Shown: positions 24,500-33,931, counted from the first letter of the stretch. The stretch is 64,000 bases of DNA from Mycobacterium sp. 852013-50091_SCH5140682 (GCF_001665685.1 NZ_LZTB01000058.1:1-64000), one strand, 5' to 3'. Made by a program: numbers and translations. The notes: generated by a model not told the origin, from the letters alone.

Positions 24500-26107
24500 A
24501 TGACCACGTTGGACTTGTTCGTCAGCCCACTCGGACGTGTCGAGGGCGACCTCGACGTCCGTGTCACGATCGAGGACGGAGTCGTCACCTCGGCTTGGAC
24601 CGAGGCAGCGATGTTCCGCGGTTTCGAAATCATTCTGCGAGGCAAGGATCCTCAGGCCGGCTTGGTGGTGACACCGCGAATCTGCGGGATCTGCGGAGGC
24701 AGCCATCTGTACAAGTCGGCGTATGCACTGGATACCGCGTGGCGCACTCACGTGCCGCCGAACGCAACGTTGGTGCGAAACATCTGCCAAGCTGCTGAGA
24801 CCTTGCAGTCGATCCCCCGCTATTTCTACGCACTGTTCGCGATCGACCTCACCAACAAGAACTACGCGAAGTCCAAGCTCTATGCAGAATCTGTACGCCG
24901 CTTTGCGCCGTACGTCGGTACCAGTTACCAACCCGGCGTTGTTCTGTCGGCCAAGCCGGTCGAGGTGTACGCCATATTCGGTGGTCAGTGGCCACACTCC
25001 AGCTTCATGGTTCCCGGTGGAGTAATGTGCGCGCCAACGCTTTCCGATGTCACGCGCTCTATTGCGATCCTGGAGCACTGGAAGGACAACTGGCTGGAGA
25101 AGCAATGGTTGGGCTGCTCCGTCGACCGCTGGCTGGCCAACGAGACGTGGGAAGACGTCCTCGAGTGGGTCGACGAGAACGAGGAGCAACACAACAGCGA
25201 TTGCGGCTTCTTCATTCGCTTCTGCCTCGATGTCGGGTTGGACAAGTACGGTCAGGGCGTCGGAAATTACATCGCAACCGGTACATACTTCGAACCCTCA
25301 CTCTACGAAAATCCCACCATCGAAGGGCGTAACGCCGCCCTGATCGGGCGATCCGGGATCTTCGCCGACGGAACCTGGTCTGAGTTCGATCAGGCCCGGG
25401 TGCGCGAGGACGTGACGCACTCGTTCTATCAGGGCACCGGAGCTCTGCATCCCTTTGAAGGGGAAACGATTCCGATCGATCCAGAGGAGGGACGAAAGCA
25501 CGGCAAGTACAGCTGGGCCAAGTCTCCTCGTTACGACGTACCTTCGCTGGGCCACATACCGCTCGAGGCCGGACCACTAGCACGGCGGATGGCCGCAGGT
25601 GGGCCCAACGCTGCAGACCATCAAGACAATGACCCGCTGTTCGTCGATCTTTACAACAAAATCGGTCCGAGTGTGTTCGTGCGCCAACTGGCCCGTATGC
25701 ATGAAGCACCGAAGTACTACAAGTGGACGCGGGAATGGCTCAACCGGCTCGACCTGAAAGAGAGCTTCTACACGAAACCTACCGAGCACGCCGAAGGTAA
25801 AGGCTTCGGCTCTACCGAGGCTGCCCGGGGATCGCTGTCGGATTGGATCGTCATCGAAGACAACAAGATCAAGAACTATCAGGTCGTGACGCCCACCGCA
25901 TGGAACATCGGACCCCGTGACGGCGCACAAGTACTCGGGCCGATCGAGAAAGCACTTGTCGGGTCGCCGATCGTCGATCCCGAGGATCCTGTCGAGCTGG
26001 GGCACGTCGCCCGCAGCTTTGACTCCTGCCTGGTGTGCACCGTCCATGCCTACGACGGCAAGACGGGCCGCGAGCTCTCCAAATTCGTCATCAACGGAAT
26101 GGTGTGA
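24500..26107 (+). CDS. hhyL: [NiFe] hydrogenase large subunit, group 1h type
   Basis: A 535-residue catalytic subunit. The N-terminal nickel motif is R60-I-C62-G-I-C65 in PRICGICGGSH. The C-terminal one is DSCLVCTVH (Cys510, Cys513, His516), where DPC is usual; DSC is typical of group 1h. A 19-residue tail after His516 (AYDGKTGRELSKFVINGMV) should be removed by the adjacent endopeptidase once nickel is in. The start ATG 24500 gives MTTLDLFVSPLGRVEGDL, as in the family. The stop overlaps the protease GTG start. Confidence 0.96.
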   Translation: MTTLDLFVSPLGRVEGDLDVRVTIEDGVVTSAWTEAAMFRGFEIILRGKDPQAGLVVTPRICGICGGSHLYKSAYALDTAWRTHVPPNATLVRNICQAAETLQSIPRYFYALFAIDLTNKNYAKSKLYAESVRRFAPYVGTSYQPGVVLSAKPVEVYAIFGGQWPHSSFMVPGGVMCAPTLSDVTRSIAILEHWKDNWLEKQWLGCSVDRWLANETWEDVLEWVDENEEQHNSDCGFFIRFCLDVGLDKYGQGVGNYIATGTYFEPSLYENPTIEGRNAALIGRSGIFADGTWSEFDQARVREDVTHSFYQGTGALHPFEGETIPIDPEEGRKHGKYSWAKSPRYDVPSLGHIPLEAGPLARRMAAGGPNAADHQDNDPLFVDLYNKIGPSVFVRQLARMHEAPKYYKWTREWLNRLDLKESFYTKPTEHAEGKGFGSTEAARGSLSDWIVIEDNKIKNYQVVTPTAWNIGPRDGAQVLGPIEKALVGSPIVDPEDPVELGHVARSFDSCLVCTVHAYDGKTGRELSKFVINGMV

Positions 26108-26961
26108 TTCCGACGTCAGCCAACCCCGGCAGCACGGCGCAACCCGAGGGGGCCTACCCAGCCCTGGATCCCCCGGGTTGCGCCGTGCTCGTCGTCGGGT
26201 GCGGCAATCTGCTGCGCGGCGATGACGGGGTGGGGCCAATCCTGGTGCGCCACCTATGGGAACGGGGCGTGCCCGAAGGCCTCCGTCTCGTCGACGGTGG
26301 AACCGCAGGCATGGACGTGGCATTCCAAATGCGCGGGGTCGACCGAGTCGTGATCGTCGATGCGTCGGCAACCGGAGTCTCACCCGGGACGGTATACAGG
26401 GTTCCCGGTTCCGAACTGGCGGAGCTGCCTCCGTTGGAAGGGCTCCATACCCACTCGTTCCGTTGGGACCATGCGATCGCCTTCGCGCAGTGGGCATTAG
26501 GCGACGCCTGCCCGTCCGATATCACGGTTTTCCTCATCGAGGCCGCGAACGTGGCCATGGGCGCCGACTTGTCACCTGAGGTAGCCAGTGCGATGGAGCA
26601 GGTGATCGATCTCGTTGAAGCCGAGTACATTGCGCCGCTCCGCCCGCCGGAACCGACCGAAGCCCGTGACCTCACCGTTCAGTTCACGGAGGACGGTTAC
26701 CTGCGTTTGACCGCGGCTGCAGCGGCAGCACACTTCCCCGCACACGTTGCGGTCGGCGCGATCCGTGACGGCCAGCTGTGGCTGCTGCCACTGCGGGGCC
26801 CACGCAACGGCGGGTTGTTGCTCAAGCAGCGCACCGCGGCAGGCGATCGCGCCGTTCTCGTCCGCGAGTTGCTCAATGACGTCATCCTGGTCGGAGAGCG
26901 CCGCGCGTTCTGGGATGCCGAGCATGGCGCGCTTCGGATTCCGTTGGAGCAACAGAAGTGA
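26104..26961 (+). CDS. hydrogenase maturation endopeptidase with C-terminal extension
   Basis: About 285 residues. Residues 30-180 form a HyaD/HybD/HycI-type protease: VLVVGCGNLLRGDDGVGP, the metal aspartate region VDGGTAGMD, VVIVDASAT and THSFRWDHAIAF. It cleaves the tail of HhyL. After that comes an extra domain of about 100 residues (VQFTEDGYLRLTAAAAAAHF, GQLWLLPLRGPRNGGLLLKQ) not found in ordinary hydrogenase proteases, which are about 160 residues. The GTG at 26104 overlaps the hhyL stop (GTGA), so the two are coupled. The function of the extension is unknown. Confidence 0.9.
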   Translation: MIPTSANPGSTAQPEGAYPALDPPGCAVLVVGCGNLLRGDDGVGPILVRHLWERGVPEGLRLVDGGTAGMDVAFQMRGVDRVVIVDASATGVSPGTVYRVPGSELAELPPLEGLHTHSFRWDHAIAFAQWALGDACPSDITVFLIEAANVAMGADLSPEVASAMEQVIDLVEAEYIAPLRPPEPTEARDLTVQFTEDGYLRLTAAAAAAHFPAHVAVGAIRDGQLWLLPLRGPRNGGLLLKQRTAAGDRAVLVRELLNDVILVGERRAFWDAEHGALRIPLEQQK

Positions 26962-27218
26962 CGATTGTGACCGAGCAACCCGACGCCCGCCGGAGAACGC
27001 AGCGACCACAGCTGAGCTCGGCCGACGAGGCCCTGAGCGTGGACACTGTGGTGTTCGAAGAACGCGGACGGTGGGCAGTCGACATCGTGGTCGTGTTCGC
27101 CGATGGCATCGTGCGCAAGCGGATCGACACTCATCCGACCCAGGCCCGCGCAGAGCTGTCCGCGCGGATGATCAAACGGGCCGCCGAACGTGACATCAGA
27201 GGACCGCTCAATGGCTGA
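26958..27218 (+). CDS. small hydrogenase-operon protein of unknown function (86 aa)
   Basis: The product has no membrane helix or cysteine. It contains an amphipathic beta-rich stretch (VDTVVFEERGRWAVDIVVVF) followed by a basic helix (AELSARMIKRAAERDIRG). Start GTG 26958 overlaps the protease stop by four bases and its own end overlaps the TPR gene start, so it is firmly in the operon. I do not recognise the family. Confidence 0.75.
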   Translation: MTIVTEQPDARRRTQRPQLSSADEALSVDTVVFEERGRWAVDIVVVFADGIVRKRIDTHPTQARAELSARMIKRAAERDIRGPLNG

Positions 27219-28494
27219 CGCAATGACCACGACAACCACTGTTGCCAGCCAAGGCCCGGTCGACGTTCGCCGGCTGCCGTCGCGGCCACAGCCATTGGGT
27301 CTGTTCCCGCTGCCGTTGGGCTACATGCTCATTCCTGCCGGCCCAGATACCGACGCGGCGCGCGCGGAATTGTTGGCGGGGCGACTGCCCGAAAACTGGC
27401 CGGCTAGTTTGCGTTCCCATGAGCTGGCCGCAGCGGGCCAGCGCGATGCCGCCATCGCAGCACTGGATACCAGCGACCCCGTTTCGTGTTACAACCGCTT
27501 TGTGCTCGATCCGGACGGAGTCGACACAGATTCCCTTCGTGCGCAACTGGGTGAATACGCCGCGCTCGTCGACGTCGTGCTGTTTACGTTGGGCCGCACC
27601 GATACTCCGCCACGCAGCGGCTCGGCGTGCGCAGAGATGGCGGCGGTGTTATTGTCCGCGCAAGCTGGTCACGCCCTCGCCGACGGTAAAGCCGATGCCG
27701 CAATCGAGTTGCTCATGCAGGCCGCCGATGCCGTCCGCCCCGTCTCGCCACCGATATCCGGAACGCTTTGGGGCGCAGCGGGTTCGATCGGTCGTGATAC
27801 CGGCCGTGCCGATTCCGAGGAGCTACTCCGGAAGGCGCTCGCCGCGCTGGACGGCGCAGACGGATTGCATGTCGCCCGCGCCGAGATCCATTTGTGCCTG
27901 GCCGGTCTCTTGCATGAGCGTGCACAAAATCAACCAGAGCTGCTCGTCAGCGCCATCCCGCACTATCACTCGACGCTGCAGTTGATCAGCCGCACCGACG
28001 CGGCCCTGTCATGGGCTGCGGCGCATGCCGGTTTGGCCACGGCGTACCTGACGATGCCAATGGTCGAGGCATCGAGCCAATTGCGACTCGGCGTGGCAGC
28101 CCAGTCGCTACGCTCTGCCTTGCAGGTGTACACGCGTGAGGAGTATCCGCAGGAATGGGCAAGCATGCAGCTGAACCTCGCCAATTCCCTCGTCTACACG
28201 CCGTCACGCCACCACAGAGACAACCTGGTCGAGGCCGTCGAGATCTACGAAGCTGTGCTGCAAACGCGTGATCGCAATACCGATCCCCTCGGCCGGGCGC
28301 GGGTACTGTCCAATCAAGGCAACGTGCTCGCACACCTCGGAGTCTTTGATGACGCCAAGGCCAAGCTCTACGAGGCACGATTCTTATTCGAAGAGCTCGA
28401 CGACGTCGACTCAGTAAGGTCCGTCCGCGGAGTACTCGACGAAATCGCCCGCCAACGTGTTCTTTCCAATACCGACGAAGCTGGGAAGCCGTGA
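27211..28494 (+). CDS. TPR-like protein of the hydrogenase operon
   Basis: About 427 residues, mostly paired helices. The C-terminal half holds TPR-like units (AWAAHAGLATAYL-type, QEWASMQLNLANSLVYTP, GRARVLSNQGNVLAHLGVFDDA). No signal peptide or cofactor motif is seen. ATG 27211 is preferred over GTG 27190 because AGAGGA lies seven bases before it. TPR proteins act as scaffolds, and a role in assembly or complex formation of the Hhy hydrogenase is an inference from position. Confidence 0.85.
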   Translation: MADAMTTTTTVASQGPVDVRRLPSRPQPLGLFPLPLGYMLIPAGPDTDAARAELLAGRLPENWPASLRSHELAAAGQRDAAIAALDTSDPVSCYNRFVLDPDGVDTDSLRAQLGEYAALVDVVLFTLGRTDTPPRSGSACAEMAAVLLSAQAGHALADGKADAAIELLMQAADAVRPVSPPISGTLWGAAGSIGRDTGRADSEELLRKALAALDGADGLHVARAEIHLCLAGLLHERAQNQPELLVSAIPHYHSTLQLISRTDAALSWAAAHAGLATAYLTMPMVEASSQLRLGVAAQSLRSALQVYTREEYPQEWASMQLNLANSLVYTPSRHHRDNLVEAVEIYEAVLQTRDRNTDPLGRARVLSNQGNVLAHLGVFDDAKAKLYEARFLFEELDDVDSVRSVRGVLDEIARQRVLSNTDEAGKP

Positions 28495-29414
28495 TGTCCG
28501 CAGCCATATCCGATGTTTCATCGCGACGACCTTCGGCCGAATCCCTTTCTGCCCCCGGCTTCGAGGACCTCGCCAGGCGAGTCGACGAGGCCGTCGTGGC
28601 GCTCCAAACGCTCGACCCTTCGGCCCGCGCTGTGGCCGAGGAACTGAAGGCAGCGATCGAAGACGTCCACCGGGCCGCCCTCGTCACGATTGTGCGGCGC
28701 CTCCGCGCGGACGAGTCGACCCGCCCAGTGCTGTTCGAACTGGTCGACGATCCCGTCGTGCACCTGCTGCTAGGCCTGCACGGAATCATTCGTCCCGATC
28801 CGGCAACCCTCGCCGCCCGGGCACTGGACGCGGTACGGCCGCAACTGCACGGCCACGGCGGCGATGTCAGCCTGGTGCGCATCGAGGATGGCATCGCGTA
28901 TGTCCGGCTGCAGGGCGCCTGTAACGGGTGTTCCATGTCGTCGGTCACCTTGCGGAATCTTGTTGAAAAGGCGCTTGTCGATGCCGTCGCCACCATCATC
29001 GGAGTCGAGGTGCTGCCCAATGAGCCTGAGCAGAACCTTATTTCGACCGAGTCCCTGCTGGCCGGACGCCATCCGGCGGAAGAGGGCTGGGCACAGGCCG
29101 GACCGGTCGCCGCGGTGCCAGACGACGAACTCGTGGCACTCCAACTGACCGCACCAAACTCCGGCCGTAAGGTGCCTGTACTGATCGTCAAGCTCGGGAG
29201 GCAATTGACGGCCTATGTCAACGAGTGTGCCCACGAAGCCTTGCCCTTGGACAACGCCGTTCTCGACAGCTCCAATGGCACACTCACCTGCCCCTGGCAC
29301 GGATTCTGCTATGACGCCGGATCCGGGGAGTGCCTGACTGCTCCGGCCGCGCAGCTCGAGCAGCTTCCGCTGCGGGTCGACCACGGTCAGATCTGGGTTC
29401 GGGTCGGGCCATGA
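28491..29414 (+). CDS. hhyE: NifU-like/Rieske fusion iron-sulfur protein
   Basis: The 307-residue protein fuses two metal domains. Residues about 100-170 form a NifU C-terminal domain with GACNGCSMSS (CxxC for an Fe-S cluster). Residues about 215-305 form a Rieske [2Fe-2S] domain with CAHEALPLDNA (C-x-H) and CPWHGFCYD (C-x2-H). It probably passes electrons from HhyS toward the quinone pool or helps cluster assembly. An Fe-S protein of this kind (HhyE) lies in the hhy operon of M. smegmatis. A GTG/ATG start overlaps the TPR stop. The symbol is by analogy. Confidence 0.88.
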   Translation: MMSAAISDVSSRRPSAESLSAPGFEDLARRVDEAVVALQTLDPSARAVAEELKAAIEDVHRAALVTIVRRLRADESTRPVLFELVDDPVVHLLLGLHGIIRPDPATLAARALDAVRPQLHGHGGDVSLVRIEDGIAYVRLQGACNGCSMSSVTLRNLVEKALVDAVATIIGVEVLPNEPEQNLISTESLLAGRHPAEEGWAQAGPVAAVPDDELVALQLTAPNSGRKVPVLIVKLGRQLTAYVNECAHEALPLDNAVLDSSNGTLTCPWHGFCYDAGSGECLTAPAAQLEQLPLRVDHGQIWVRVGP

Positions 29415-30589
29415 CACGACTGACCGTGCGGACCAGCCTGCTGCCCCGCGAAGCACGTTCTGACACCGCCGGCGGTGTCCAGGGCTCCGGCGGCTGGATT
29501 CCCGATGTCTGGCTCGGCGCACCTGCCCCGGGAGGGCTCGCATTACCCTCTGCCATACCAACATTGGCGTGGATGTACTCTCCGCGAGGAGTGTTCTTCG
29601 ACGATCGGTACCTCGTAGTGGCCGACTCCGGCAATCATCGCGTGCTCATCTGGCACGGTGTGCCCACGTCCGACGAGCAGCCCGCTGACGTCGTGCTCGG
29701 TCAGGTCGACGGCACCACTGAAGGACGCGCGTCGGCCGGCCTCGGTCCAGAGAACGGCATGAACCTGCCCACAGGTGTCCTCGTGCACGACGGTCATCTC
29801 ATCGTCGCCGACGCCTGGCATCACCGCATTCTGATCTGGAACACGGTCCCAGCGGCCAGCTCGACACCGCCCGATATCGTGCTAGGGCAACCTGATAGCT
29901 CCTCGGTCGAACCCAACGGCGGGCGCGAATGTTCCGCGTCGACGTTGTACTGGCCATTCGGTGTCGCTGTAGTCGGGTCGGTGTTCTGGGTCGCCGATAC
30001 CGGCAATCGGCGCGTGCTCGGCTGGCACGGCGGCTTGCCGACACCAGGCCGGCCGGCTGATGTGGTGCTCGGCCAACCTGATGGTTCTCACCGCGAAGAG
30101 AATCGTGGGCAATCCGTGGGGCCGGCCACTTTCCGATGGCCTCACAGCATCACAGGCTGCGAGGATATGGTGCTGGTCGCCGACGCGGGCGATCACCGGG
30201 TGCTGGGCTGGTCGCCACTGCCGACCACCGATCTGCCGGCCAACCGACTGCTCGGCCAGGCTGATTTCCTCAGCGCGCGCGAATGGCCGTACGGGCCGCA
30301 ATGCGGGGACAGGTTTCGATTTCCGTATGCGGTCGCGATGTTCGGCGAGCAGCTGGCAGTCGCAGATACCGCCAACAACCGCATATTGCTGTGGGACCGC
30401 GTTCCGAACGACAGCCGCCCAGCCGACCACGTACTCGGTCAGCCGACATTCGAAGCCAACGGTGAAAACCGTTGGAGCGCCGTCACTCACGATTCGCTAT
30501 GCTGGCCGTACGGGATCTGGCTGCATGGCGATCGTCTGGCAGTCGCCGACTCGGGCAACAACCGCGTCGTCATATGGCGGCGACCATGA
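29411..30589 (+). CDS. six-repeat NHL beta-propeller protein
   Basis: A 392-residue protein made of six repeats, each ending in a near-identical strand: VADSGNHRVLIW, VADAWHHRILIW, VADTGNRRVLGW, VADAGDHRVLGW, VADTANNRILLW, VADSGNNRVVIW. Five of them are followed by a P-A-D-V-V-L-G-Q-like stretch. This predicts a complete six-bladed propeller. There is no signal peptide, so it is cytoplasmic like the hydrogenase. ATGA overlaps link it to the Rieske gene and to hypF. Binding to the hydrogenase complex is inference. Confidence 0.88.
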   Translation: MTRLTVRTSLLPREARSDTAGGVQGSGGWIPDVWLGAPAPGGLALPSAIPTLAWMYSPRGVFFDDRYLVVADSGNHRVLIWHGVPTSDEQPADVVLGQVDGTTEGRASAGLGPENGMNLPTGVLVHDGHLIVADAWHHRILIWNTVPAASSTPPDIVLGQPDSSSVEPNGGRECSASTLYWPFGVAVVGSVFWVADTGNRRVLGWHGGLPTPGRPADVVLGQPDGSHREENRGQSVGPATFRWPHSITGCEDMVLVADAGDHRVLGWSPLPTTDLPANRLLGQADFLSAREWPYGPQCGDRFRFPYAVAMFGEQLAVADTANNRILLWDRVPNDSRPADHVLGQPTFEANGENRWSAVTHDSLCWPYGIWLHGDRLAVADSGNNRVVIWRRP

Positions 30590-32979
30590 TCCCCGCGCCG
30601 ACGCCGGCCGCACACGCTACGCTGCGACGCCGCCGCTTCACGGTGACCGGCGTGGTGCAGGGCGTCGGATTCAGGCCGTACGTCCATCGACTGGCCACCG
30701 GCATGGGCCTTGCGGGATTTGTGGGCAATGACTCGGCCGCCGTGTTCATCGAGGTGCAAGGCGCAGCTGCGGCGGTCGTCGAATTCGGACACCGACTCAG
30801 ATCCGAGGCACCACCATTGGCATCTGTCAGCGATGTATCGTGGACAGAACTCGCTGCGCATCCAGAGGGCGACAACGATTTTCACATCGTCACCAGTAGC
30901 ACCTCCGGCTCCGCTCCCACGCCCATTCCGCCTGACATCGCCGTATGTGACGCGTGCGTAGCCGAGCTCTTCGATCCGTCTGACAGGCGATACCGCCATC
31001 CGTTCATCACCTGTACCGACTGCGGCCCGCGGTTCACCATCATCCGGGCACTCCCCTACGACCGTCCGGCAACCACGATGGCACATTTCCCCATGTGCGA
31101 CCGCTGCAGTGTCGAGTACCACGATCCAGACGATCGGCGATTTCACGCACAGCCCATCGCATGCCCCAACTGCGGACCGGCGATCCGCCTGGTCGGCAAA
31201 GGAGTCCTGATCGAGGATACCGACCTCGTGCTGACCGCGACCCAGGATGCCCTGGCCGGCGGTAGCGTTGTCGGCATCAAAGGCATCGGCGGATACCACC
31301 TGGCCTGTGCCCCGCACAACAGTGCCGCGGTTAGCCGGCTACGTCAGCGGAAAGCCCGGCACGGCAAGGCCTTCGCCGTCATGGTCCGAGATCTCGACGT
31401 CGCCCGCCGCTACGCCGAGGTTGACGCGGCCGAGGCCGCGGTGCTGACCGGCCCGGCACGGCCCGTGGTGCTGCTACGACGCCGAAGCGATGCGCCGGTC
31501 GCAGCGGAAGTGGCTCCCGACAATCCGTTGATCGGACTGATGCTGCCTTACTCGCCTCTTCACCATCTGCTGCTGGCGGCTGTACCGGATTCGACGATGC
31601 CCCCTCCTGAGGCAATCGTACTGACCAGCGCGAACCACTCGGACGAACCCATCTGCTACACCGATGAGGATGCGGCCAAACGGGTCCCAGCACTGGCCGA
31701 CGTTGTGCTCGACCACAACCGGCCGATTCATGTCCCCTGTGACGATTCCGTGGTTCGCGTTCTCGGTCAAGGGGACCTCGCACGCGAGCTGCCGATCCGC
31801 CGGTCCCGTGGTTATGTGCCGTTACCCGTCGATCTCGCTATCGAGAGCCCACGCGTCCTTGCGGTCGGCGGCGAACTCAAGAACACGTTCTGCCTGACCG
31901 ATGGCCGACTAGCCTACTGCTCGGCGCACATGGGCGATATGGGCAGCGTCGCAACACTGAAGGCGTTCACCCACTCAGTGCGCGAATTATGCGATATGCG
32001 TGGGAAGCCCGCACGCGTCGCCGCCGATCTGCACCCGCGCTATGTAACGCGGGGCTGGGCCGAGCACAACGCCGGTGACCGGCCGCTCGACCTCGTCCAG
32101 CACCATCACGCCCACGTCGTCTCATTGCTGGCGGAACACGGCATGCTCGGTGAACCCATCATCGGGGTCGCCTTCGACGGAACCGGCTACGGCTGTGACG
32201 ACACCGTCTGGGGCGGCGAAATCCTGCGCCTCGGGCGGGACAGTCATCATTTCACCAGGGCAGGCCATCTCGCGGCAGTGCCCCTGGCAGGCGGCGACGC
32301 CGCGGTGCGCAACCCATGGCGGATGGCGCTGGCTCATCTGTGGCACGCTCGGGTGCCGTGGACAGCCGATCTGGCTCCGGTGGACGCCGCCAGCGCGGCT
32401 GAACTGCACCTCCTGCGAACACAATTCGCCACCGGTCGAGGTTGCGTTCCCACCACCAGTATGGGGCGCCTGTTCGACGCGGTGGCCTCTCTGCTCGGTA
32501 TCCGCCAAAGCATCACCTACGAAGGACAGGCGGCGATCGAACTGGAAGTACTGGCGACATCGGTCGGCTCCAGTCAACGCCGAGTGCCACTACACATGAC
32601 CGTGGGTGCCGACGGGATCATGGATCCGGCACCGATGTTCACCGCGTTGGTCGCCGCCCTGCGCGAAGGCTACGCCCCGGGGTGTCTGGCGGCTGCCTTC
32701 CATCATGCGGTAGCGGTTGCCGTGGCCGACACCGTCAGCGCGGTGGCCGGCGACACCACGACTGTAGGGCTGACCGGAGGGGTGTTTCAGAACGTGTTGC
32801 TGGCGAGGCAATGTCAGCATGTTCTCGAGGATGCCGGCTTCACCGTACTCACACATCGCGTCGTTCCACCCAACGACGGTGGATTGGCGCTCGGGCAAGC
32901 TGCAATATCGGCCCTGACGTCGTTGGCGGAATCCGATGAGGCCGGAAACACGAGCGGAAGGACCACGCAATGTGTTTAG
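30586..32979 (+). CDS. hypF: carbamoyltransferase HypF
   Basis: A 797-residue enzyme that makes the thiocarbamate on HypE from carbamoyl phosphate, the source of the cyanide ligands. Domains in order: acylphosphatase (VQGVGFRPYV), two zinc fingers (CDACVAELF with CTDCGPRFT; CDRCSVEY with CPNCGPAI), a YrdC-like domain, and a Kae1-like domain with QHHHAHVVSLLAEH. I chose ATG 30586, which overlaps the NHL stop (ATGA). Upstream codons are in NHL sequence. Confidence 0.95.
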   Translation: MIPAPTPAAHATLRRRRFTVTGVVQGVGFRPYVHRLATGMGLAGFVGNDSAAVFIEVQGAAAAVVEFGHRLRSEAPPLASVSDVSWTELAAHPEGDNDFHIVTSSTSGSAPTPIPPDIAVCDACVAELFDPSDRRYRHPFITCTDCGPRFTIIRALPYDRPATTMAHFPMCDRCSVEYHDPDDRRFHAQPIACPNCGPAIRLVGKGVLIEDTDLVLTATQDALAGGSVVGIKGIGGYHLACAPHNSAAVSRLRQRKARHGKAFAVMVRDLDVARRYAEVDAAEAAVLTGPARPVVLLRRRSDAPVAAEVAPDNPLIGLMLPYSPLHHLLLAAVPDSTMPPPEAIVLTSANHSDEPICYTDEDAAKRVPALADVVLDHNRPIHVPCDDSVVRVLGQGDLARELPIRRSRGYVPLPVDLAIESPRVLAVGGELKNTFCLTDGRLAYCSAHMGDMGSVATLKAFTHSVRELCDMRGKPARVAADLHPRYVTRGWAEHNAGDRPLDLVQHHHAHVVSLLAEHGMLGEPIIGVAFDGTGYGCDDTVWGGEILRLGRDSHHFTRAGHLAAVPLAGGDAAVRNPWRMALAHLWHARVPWTADLAPVDAASAAELHLLRTQFATGRGCVPTTSMGRLFDAVASLLGIRQSITYEGQAAIELEVLATSVGSSQRRVPLHMTVGADGIMDPAPMFTALVAALREGYAPGCLAAAFHHAVAVAVADTVSAVAGDTTTVGLTGGVFQNVLLARQCQHVLEDAGFTVLTHRVVPPNDGGLALGQAAISALTSLAESDEAGNTSGRTTQCV

Positions 32980-33218
32980 GAATCCCCGGCAGAATCACCG
33001 AAATCTGGGATGAACCCGACGGCGGACGATTCGCAAAGGTGCTGTTCGGCGAGCAGGTCAAGACCGCCTGTCTGGCCTATCTGCCCGATCTGGCCGTCGG
33101 TGACTACACCATCCTCCACGCCGGCTTCGCACTCACCCGCATCGACGAACAGTCTGCGCAGGTAACGCTCACCACGATGCGGGAGTACGGCGTTTTCGGT
33201 GCCGAGGCCGCATCGTGA
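32970..33218 (+). CDS. hypC: hydrogenase maturation chaperone HypC (copy 1)
   Basis: An 82-residue chaperone with the essential N-terminal M-C-L-G-I-P-G and the C-terminal VGDYTILHAGFALTRID. It carries the Fe(CN)2CO unit with HypD to the large subunit. The start lies 10 bases inside hypF, and the end overlaps the SIS-HypC gene. A second hypC is at 35722 and a third HypC-like domain is fused to the next gene. Confidence 0.95.
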   Translation: MCLGIPGRITEIWDEPDGGRFAKVLFGEQVKTACLAYLPDLAVGDYTILHAGFALTRIDEQSAQVTLTTMREYGVFGAEAAS

Positions 33219-33931
33219 CGGCACCGGCACAAACCAGAATCACCCGGGAGCTCGCGGCTGATCTCGCCGGCGCAGCGTTGTCTCTGGCGCGGCGCTTTTC
33301 GGCCGGGGCGACGATGTGGTGCATCGCACCTGCCTTCGCGCCGCATGCCCAGCACATCTCGGTGGAGTTCGTCCATCCCGTGATCGTCGGCAAGCGCGCA
33401 CTCCCTGCCGTCGCTCTGACCGGGCCAGAGCTGACGGGCCAGGTCCGGGTGTCGGCCCGCGCCGGGGACGTGGTCATCGCGGTCGCGGGCAGTACCGAAC
33501 CACAGGTACTCGACGTCATGCGGCGTGCCCGCGCTTGGGGCGTCACCACAGTGTGGATCGGCAACGGACGCCCGCCGCCAATCGGAGCCGCCGATCATGT
33601 GCTCTGGCTTGACGATCCGGACCCTCGCCTCCCCGCGACCGGCGACTTCGTGTTGATGTACCACCTGCTGTGGGAGCTGACCCACGTGTGCTTCGAGCAC
33701 CCGGGCCTCCTGACTGCGCGCGCCCAGGATTGCACCGACGAGGTGTGCATCACCTGCAGCGACGAAGGTCGCCTCGCCGAGGTCATTGTCGCCAGGCCAG
33801 ATGGAACAGCAATGGTACGCACCGCAGCTGGCGTTGAGCCCGTTGTCACCGCCCTGACTGGTGCTCTGGTCCCCGGTGACTTGATTCTCGTCCATGCCGG
33901 AATGGCGATCAGCAAGGTGAGCGAACAGTGA
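33215..33931 (+). CDS. SIS-domain protein fused to a HypC-like domain
   Basis: The 238-residue protein has two parts. Residues about 15-150 look like a sugar-isomerase (SIS) fold (AGDVVIAVAGSTEPQVLDVMRRA, GVTTVWIGNG). Residues about 168-238 resemble HypC: ITCSDEGRLAEVIVARPDG, then ALVPGDLILVHAGMAISKVSE. The N-terminal M-C of HypC is replaced by an internal VCITC, so the active cysteine would not be at the N-terminus. GTG start overlaps the hypC stop. It is followed at once by a second SIS protein. The exact job is unknown, but maturation of the NiFe site is very likely from context. Confidence 0.82.
   Translation: MTAPAQTRITRELAADLAGAALSLARRFSAGATMWCIAPAFAPHAQHISVEFVHPVIVGKRALPAVALTGPELTGQVRVSARAGDVVIAVAGSTEPQVLDVMRRARAWGVTTVWIGNGRPPPIGAADHVLWLDDPDPRLPATGDFVLMYHLLWELTHVCFEHPGLLTARAQDCTDEVCITCSDEGRLAEVIVARPDGTAMVRTAAGVEPVVTALTGALVPGDLILVHAGMAISKVSEQ

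Noticed and set aside
27986..29191. 401-codon minus-strand frame opposite the TPR and NifU-Rieske genes
   Set aside because: Ser/Arg/Thr-rich antisense translation; the plus-strand genes have clear domains and coupled starts.
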